Assembly (NCBI GenBank): GCA_002685655.1
Contig: NYXM01000147.1
Span: 1-9,456 of the forward strand
Direction: 5' to 3'
DNA: 9,456 bases
Source: Planctomycetaceae bacterium
GTDB lineage: Bacteria > Planctomycetota > Planctomycetia > Pirellulales > Pirellulaceae
Shown: positions 6,119 through 9,456 of the stretch, in pieces
Position numbering within the stretch: position 1 is the stretch's first letter
Layout: each line of letters starts with the position of its first letter
Made by a program: the position numbers and the translations under genes
Notes under the pieces: generated by a model
Database searches by the model: none
Told to the model about the DNA's origin: nothing
Seen by the model: only the letters and a program-made list of their open reading frames with translations

Positions 6119-6620
6119 ACGGCGCCGTGGCATGAGCCTGCTGGAATTGGTGATCGCCACTTCCATGCTGGCCATGGTTTTGGCGGCGGTCTCCATGATC
6201 CTGCGCACGTCGCGGCAGGCGTGGGAAGCTCATCGAGGTGATTATGCCCGGATTGAAGCAGCACACGCGACGCTCCGCCACTTGGTCCGCGAAGTGCGCC
6301 AAGCTGACGCAGTCACTTCGATCAGCCTGGCCACGGATAACTCGGGGCAGCTTGGCCTGTTGATGCCTACCGGCGTTACACGACTTTGGGACCATGATGA
6401 TTCGGATGATACCGTCAACTTCACGGGGACATCGGGTAGCGGGCTGTTGGCCAACGATATCACGGGTCTGCGGCTGACGGGGTTTAAGGCGAACGGGACC
6501 ACCGCCACCACCGTGGCGGACGAAGTACAGTTTCTGAAGATCGACGTCACTGTGGAATTGCCGCGAGAGATGAATGGCACACGAGTGGTCAGTTCATACG
6601 TCTGGGTGCGCGCATGGTAG
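6084..6620 (+). CDS. GspJ-like pseudopilin
   Basis: A 178-residue prepilin-like protein. The leader is basic and ends RRRRG at residue 16; the mature part begins MSLLE with Glu at +5, then a hydrophobic helix to about residue 40. The next stretch, with spaced Arg residues and LRHLVREVRQADAV, is the helix pattern of GspJ/PilW-type minor pseudopilins. The C-terminal part is beta-rich with an Asp-rich turn (WDHDDSDD). The ATG at 6084 gives a leader of normal length; an earlier in-frame ATG at 6027 would add 19 residues. It overlaps the end of the GspI-like gene by 35 bp, implying coupled translation, and lies 40 bp before the GspK/PilX-like gene. Confidence 0.85.
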   Translation: MFPINKKRPAVRRRRGMSLLELVIATSMLAMVLAAVSMILRTSRQAWEAHRGDYARIEAAHATLRHLVREVRQADAVTSISLATDNSGQLGLLMPTGVTRLWDHDDSDDTVNFTGTSGSGLLANDITGLRLTGFKANGTTATTVADEVQFLKIDVTVELPREMNGTRVVSSYVWVRAW

Positions 6621-6660
6621 CCGGCGGAGAAGATAACCTCTGGACATCGAAGTGAAGCCA

Positions 6661-7050
6661 ATGAAAGAACAACTTCACAACATGAACCAACGGTCCCGAC
6701 GCAAGGGTGCCGCGATACTGGTCGCCCTGCTGGTCATGGCTGCGACCACGATGGTCGTCGTTGCCATCCTTGATACGCAAACGATGCAATTCACGGCACT
6801 GAATAACACGTTGGATTATGACCGAGCGAGGTACCTGGCCGAAGCAGGGATGAGTCACTCGTTGTCGATTCTGGAACAGGATATCACATTTAGGGGTACG
6901 ATTTCGCAGGCAGATTTCCCGACAGGTAGCGGTAATAGCTATTCGGCAACCGTCCAAGATGGCGTTGACGGAGCGATTCTGGTTTCGGCGTCTGGAACAT
7001 CGGGTTCCTTTACCCGCAGACTCGAATCCAATGTAAAGCAAGGCGGTTAG
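6661..7050 (+). CDS. GspK/PilX-like short pseudopilin
   Basis: A 129-residue protein with a basic leader ending RRKG at residue 16, then AAILVALLVMAATTM, a membrane helix to about residue 37. There is Val, not Glu, at +5, as is usual for GspK, which caps the pseudopilus tip. The motif RARYLAEAGMSHSL (55-68) is typical of PilX/GspK N-terminal regions. It is much shorter than a full GspK (around 300 residues), so PilX-like is the safer name. The ATG at 6661 is preferred; GTG 6652 and ATG 6682 are in the same frame. It is the third gene of the I-J-K order and ends the first + strand cluster. Confidence 0.8.
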   Translation: MKEQLHNMNQRSRRKGAAILVALLVMAATTMVVVAILDTQTMQFTALNNTLDYDRARYLAEAGMSHSLSILEQDITFRGTISQADFPTGSGNSYSATVQDGVDGAILVSASGTSGSFTRRLESNVKQGG

Positions 7051-7161
7051 GTAGCTTCTGGAAACGCAGACATTGAAAACACAGTTTAGAAACAAATGCG
7101 GAGATTGGTGTGAGGAGATTGGGAGGGTACTTGCGACCTGATGGTGTGTCAATTCATGATT

Positions 7162-7269
7162 TTAGGGTTGAAAAAGAATGGTCGTCTGGCGAGATAGTCA
7201 TTGATCGCTCCGCGATCATAATGTTTGGTTCGCGGAGCGAACCACGACAATCAGGCTCGACAACCCTAA
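7162..7269. repeat. 9-bp inverted repeat flanking copy 2 of the palindrome element
   Basis: TTAGGGTTG (7162-7170) and CAACCCTAA (7261-7269) are exact reverse complements and enclose the paired palindromes. They could be ends of a 108-bp MITE-like unit or the base of a larger stem. Copy 1 has no matching flanks and I see no target-site duplication, so this may be chance. Confidence 0.3.
7194..7251. repeat. Paired-palindrome (REP/BIME-like) element, copy 2
   Basis: Same design and orientation as copy 1: ATAGTC, hairpin TGATCGC-TCC-GCGATCA (7202-7218), 8-nt spacer, hairpin GGTTCGC-GGA-GCGAACC (7227-7243), then ACGACAAT. Outer flanks and the TCGC/GCGA cores are shared. The outer stem bases differ between copies, yet each stem remains fully paired, which shows the hairpin itself is kept. 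Confidence 0.8.
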
Positions 7270-7278
7270 TTCTTAGTC

Positions 7279-7306
7279 TTGACAGAGCACTAGGCCGTTC
7301 TAGCTG
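7279..7306 (+). promoter_or_regulatory. Possible weak promoter for the pilMN-pilO genes
   Basis: TTGACA at 7279-7284 matches a sigma-70 -35 box. The only -10 candidate at a 16-bp spacing, TAGCTG (7301-7306), is poor. CTAG appears twice (7290-7293 and 7300-7303) as a small dyad between the boxes. Position, 65 bp before ATG 7371, suits a promoter, but support is thin. Confidence 0.2.
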
Positions 7307-7370
7307 AACGATCAACAGCAACCTCCGCCAAGCCACCGAGAAACCGGTGACGACAAAAAGGAACATGGCG

Positions 7371-8894
7371 ATGAGCAAGAGGCAAAAAAAGTCCGGTAGC
7401 CATCAGGTCGCGATAGAAATATCGCAAGACGATGTTGCTCTGGTCGTGGTTGAGCATCCACCCGATGGCGGCACGAACGTTCGCGGACGTCGGTTGTCAT
7501 GGCGTGAAGAAGCAAAAGAAATCAACGAGCCTGGTGGGGCGGAAGAACTTGCCGCTGCGATCGGCACGTTGGTTACCGAAGAAAAACTCTCGGGCATGTC
7601 GGTGCACGTGGCGCTCAACAGCAATTACTGTGTGACGCGAGTTGCCGCGGGCGAACGCGAGAAGGTCCTGGACGAATTGCGAGTCTTACACGACCGCAGC
7701 AACCAGTACTTGATGCTTGGGCCGGGTGAAAAGGCGATCGCCCGAAGCTTGCTTACCATCGACGCCAAACAGATCCAAGGTTGGTTGACAGTCACCAATC
7801 GTGACACTTTGGAAATCATCGTTGACACCTTGACGCAGGCTAACCTGAAAGTCGACCTGATCGAACACGCGATGGTCTCGATGTGCCGAGCCGTCACAAA
7901 AATGCCGTCCGCGAACGAATCGCCTGCGATCATCGTCCAATTGAATGAAAACGATGTCGATGTCGGAGTGACGTACAAAGGCAGGTTGTTGTTCGACTAT
8001 CGACCGGGCGGGTTGAATTCAAAAACCCAAGTCGCGCAGGTCATCCAACGGCACTTGGAGCGGATTCAACGGTATTGCAACCGCCATTTCCCATTTGTTG
8101 AAGGAAGCATCAGCCAGGTCTTCATTAGTGGACTACAGGAGGATGTCGCCGAGGTACGCAAAGAACTTTCCGAAGTCTCCGAACTGAAATCAACGCGTCT
8201 GTCGGCTGAAGCGATTTTGGCCGAATGTGGTTTCGCCGGTGATGAGGTCGATGACGATCAGCTCGTCGCACCGTTGGGTGCCGCGCTGCTCAATCATGCT
8301 GACCTCGAGCCTTCGGCCGACGTGCGGGGGATCGCCAATCTGGTGGACTTTGTGCGTAGTGTGCGGCGCGAACCAATCATCCCCGGACTCATAAAGTTGG
8401 CCTGGCCCATCGCTGCCGTAGTTCTCTTGGCAGTCTTACTGTGCGTCGGGACCTTCGTTGAGAATCGTGCCACCAGCGGCATAGATCGCAAACAGGAAGA
8501 GTTGAACGGACAGATGGTGAGAGTCAAGGAAATGCGAGCTCAGACGGGCGTCGCCACCACGAGAATTGTCCATCTAAAGAAGATCGACGCGGGGGCATTT
8601 AACCCAGGCTGGCACAAATTGCTGTCGCTGATCGGGCGATCCATGCCTGAACCTGTCTGGCTGGATGGGATTCGCGTCGAACAGAGTGGGGCTGTGACGA
8701 TCACGGGGCCGAGTCGGACCCAAGATGCAATCTTTGACTTTGTACGTTATCTCCAGCAAATCCCCGTGTTGGATGACGTCAACTTGGAAAGCCAAGTGCC
8801 GGTCAACGTGGACGGGCCAGCTATCCGGTTCGACATAAAGTGCAGATATGTCGATCGTAACGACCTTGTCGAAAGTACCGCCAGCAATGATTGA
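7371..8894 (+). CDS. PilM-PilN fusion protein, assembly-platform component
   Basis: A 507-residue protein that joins two subunits which are separate in most type IV pilus systems. Residues about 12-312 are an actin-like PilM domain (HQVAIEISQDDVAL at the first phosphate loop, ESPAIIVQLNENDVDVGV at the second, VFISGLQEDV at the adenosine side). The nucleotide loops are loose, so ATP binding is unsure. A single membrane helix follows at about 344-362, then a coiled coil. The C-terminal PilN-like domain (about 412-492) carries WHKLLSLIGRSMPEPVWLDG and a GPSRTQDAIFDFVRYLQ helix. PilM sits in the cytoplasm and PilN crosses the inner membrane, linking ATPase and secretin parts. The ATG at 7371 is preferred because AAGGA lies 8 nt upstream; ATG 7365 and GTG 7347 are too close to it or upstream of it. 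It overlaps the PilO-like gene by 8 bp. Confidence 0.85.
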   Translation: MSKRQKKSGSHQVAIEISQDDVALVVVEHPPDGGTNVRGRRLSWREEAKEINEPGGAEELAAAIGTLVTEEKLSGMSVHVALNSNYCVTRVAAGEREKVLDELRVLHDRSNQYLMLGPGEKAIARSLLTIDAKQIQGWLTVTNRDTLEIIVDTLTQANLKVDLIEHAMVSMCRAVTKMPSANESPAIIVQLNENDVDVGVTYKGRLLFDYRPGGLNSKTQVAQVIQRHLERIQRYCNRHFPFVEGSISQVFISGLQEDVAEVRKELSEVSELKSTRLSAEAILAECGFAGDEVDDDQLVAPLGAALLNHADLEPSADVRGIANLVDFVRSVRREPIIPGLIKLAWPIAAVVLLAVLLCVGTFVENRATSGIDRKQEELNGQMVRVKEMRAQTGVATTRIVHLKKIDAGAFNPGWHKLLSLIGRSMPEPVWLDGIRVEQSGAVTITGPSRTQDAIFDFVRYLQQIPVLDDVNLESQVPVNVDGPAIRFDIKCRYVDRNDLVESTASND

Positions 8895-9456
8895 TTCGAC
8901 ATTACAACCGCTCCTGACGTACCCGCATCGTCAGAAGGTCGTCATAATCCTCACGTTGCTAACGGGGCTCGTGGTGGTTTGGCCGGCTGTCGATGGATAT
9001 ATCGAGGCACGAAAACTGAAAAAGGAAGCCCATGCCAAGTTGGAGAAGACCAACGCGGCGATTGCCGAGCTTCCTCGGCACGCTGAGCTGTTCAAGAGGA
9101 AGACAGAGGAACTTGCGGCACTCACCAGAAGAACGGTCCAAGAGGATTCGGCTCAACGTCTACGTAATGACCTTGTGCAGCTTGTTCGGAAGACCGGACT
9201 TTCGATGCGGCGAATTCGACTTGGTAGCGCCACTCGTCGAAATTGGATGGAGAATGATAGCCCGGTAACGGGTGCCAACAAGGCAGAACCCGGCAGAGAA
9301 ACGCCGTTTGAGTTGGTATCTAGACAGTTGTCAGTGTCGATTACTGGAAAGATGCCCGTGCTCGGCCAATCGGCAAGCCAGTTGCCACGTGACCATCTGC
9401 AATCCCGCCTTTGCCGTGCAGTAATCGACCCGATTCGGAGAGACTGCGTACGCCGA
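8887..9456 (+). CDS. PilO-like assembly-platform protein (partial, runs off the end)
   Basis: The frame opens with ATG at 8887, overlapping the PilM-PilN stop by 8 bp, and stays open for 190 codons to the window edge. It has a short cytoplasmic start ([17 protein letters not shown]), a single membrane helix at about 18-35, then a Lys/Glu-rich coiled coil (about 40-85) and a periplasmic part with [15 protein letters not shown] (about 140-154). This layout is that of PilO, which pairs with PilN in the periplasm. Overlap with the PilM-PilN gene and order M-N-O support this. After about 9350 the sequence (Pro-Val-Leu-Gly-Gln onward, many Arg and Cys) looks less like a PilO fold; a frameshift or divergence is possible, but neither alternative frame stays open. 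Confidence 0.75.
   Translation, partial: MIDSTLQPLLTYPHRQKVVIILTLLTGLVVVWPAVDGYIEARKLKKEAHAKLEKTNAAIAELPRHAELFKRKTEELAALTRRTVQEDSAQRLRNDLVQLVRKTGLSMRRIRLGSATRRNWMENDSPVTGANKAEPGRETPFELVSRQLSVSITGKMPVLGQSASQLPRDHLQSRLCRAVIDPIRRDCVRR

Larger units (their letters stand above)
7051..7370. other. Intergenic gap between GspK/PilX-like and PilM-PilN genes
   Basis: This 320-bp stretch has no convincing gene; frames on either strand lack known motifs. It holds the second paired-palindrome element (7194-7251), a perfect 9-bp inverted repeat around that element, and a TTGACA hexamer at 7279. GGAGATTGG occurs twice, 14 bp apart, at 7100-7108 and 7114-7122. AAGGA at 7358-7362 is the ribosome binding site for ATG 7371. 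No terminator with a T-run is seen. Confidence 0.5.

Noticed and set aside
6589..7152. - strand frame of 187 codons across the GspK/PilX-like gene
   Set aside because: Shadow; the + strand has a prepilin-like helix and YLAEAG motif in operon order.

Overview
The window most likely comes from a planctomycete of the Rhodopirellula/Pirellulaceae type. The grounds are a Trx7/PDZ-type selenoprotein of a family I recall from Planctomycetes, a PilM-PilN fusion, GspI/J/K-like pseudopilins, moderate GC and loosely packed genes. This placement is inferred from gene content, not from a marker gene.

Layout: (a) 1-1332, + strand: the tail of an unknown gene, then a complete thiolase (acetyl-CoA C-acetyltransferase type). 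(b) 1333-1501: a short convergent spacer. (c) 4666-1502, - strand: three exported proteins read leftward. These are a lipoprotein with a PilP/GspC-like domain, an esterase-like alpha/beta hydrolase, and a 411-residue thioredoxin-7/PDZ protein. The last has an in-frame TGA at 2537-2539, which an ordinary gene caller would read as a stop. The TGA falls at the second redox position of a CxxC-type motif (C-I-P-TGA), the same frame continues for 344 more codons, and a hairpin with a G-rich apical loop follows 18 nt after it. I read this as selenocysteine. (d) 4667-5014: a divergent intergenic region with a 48-nt structured inverted repeat and a dyad over a TTGACA hexamer. (e) 5015-9456, + strand: a degenerate receiver-domain protein, three pseudopilin-like genes in GspI-GspJ-GspK order, a 320-bp gap, a PilM-PilN fusion, and a PilO-like gene running off the window end.

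The right half reads as the inner-membrane platform and minor pseudopilins of a type II secretion/type IV pilus-like machine. The divergently read lipoprotein may supply the PilP role. The assembly ATPase, platform protein, major pilin and secretin are not in the window. However, the GspI-like pseudopilin carries in frame at its N-terminus about 50 residues of an MshEN (GspE/PilB N-terminal, c-di-GMP-binding type) domain. It is cut off near the end of the second 24-residue motif, either a relic of a deleted ATPase gene or a true fusion.

Two copies of a 57-58 bp paired-palindrome element (2824-2880 and 7194-7251) lie between co-directional genes. Their outer sequences and palindrome cores match, but the stem arms differ with compensating changes, as in REP/BIME-like families.

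The strongest leads are the selenocysteine codon with its candidate SECIS, the MshEN-pseudopilin fusion, and the covarying palindrome pair.
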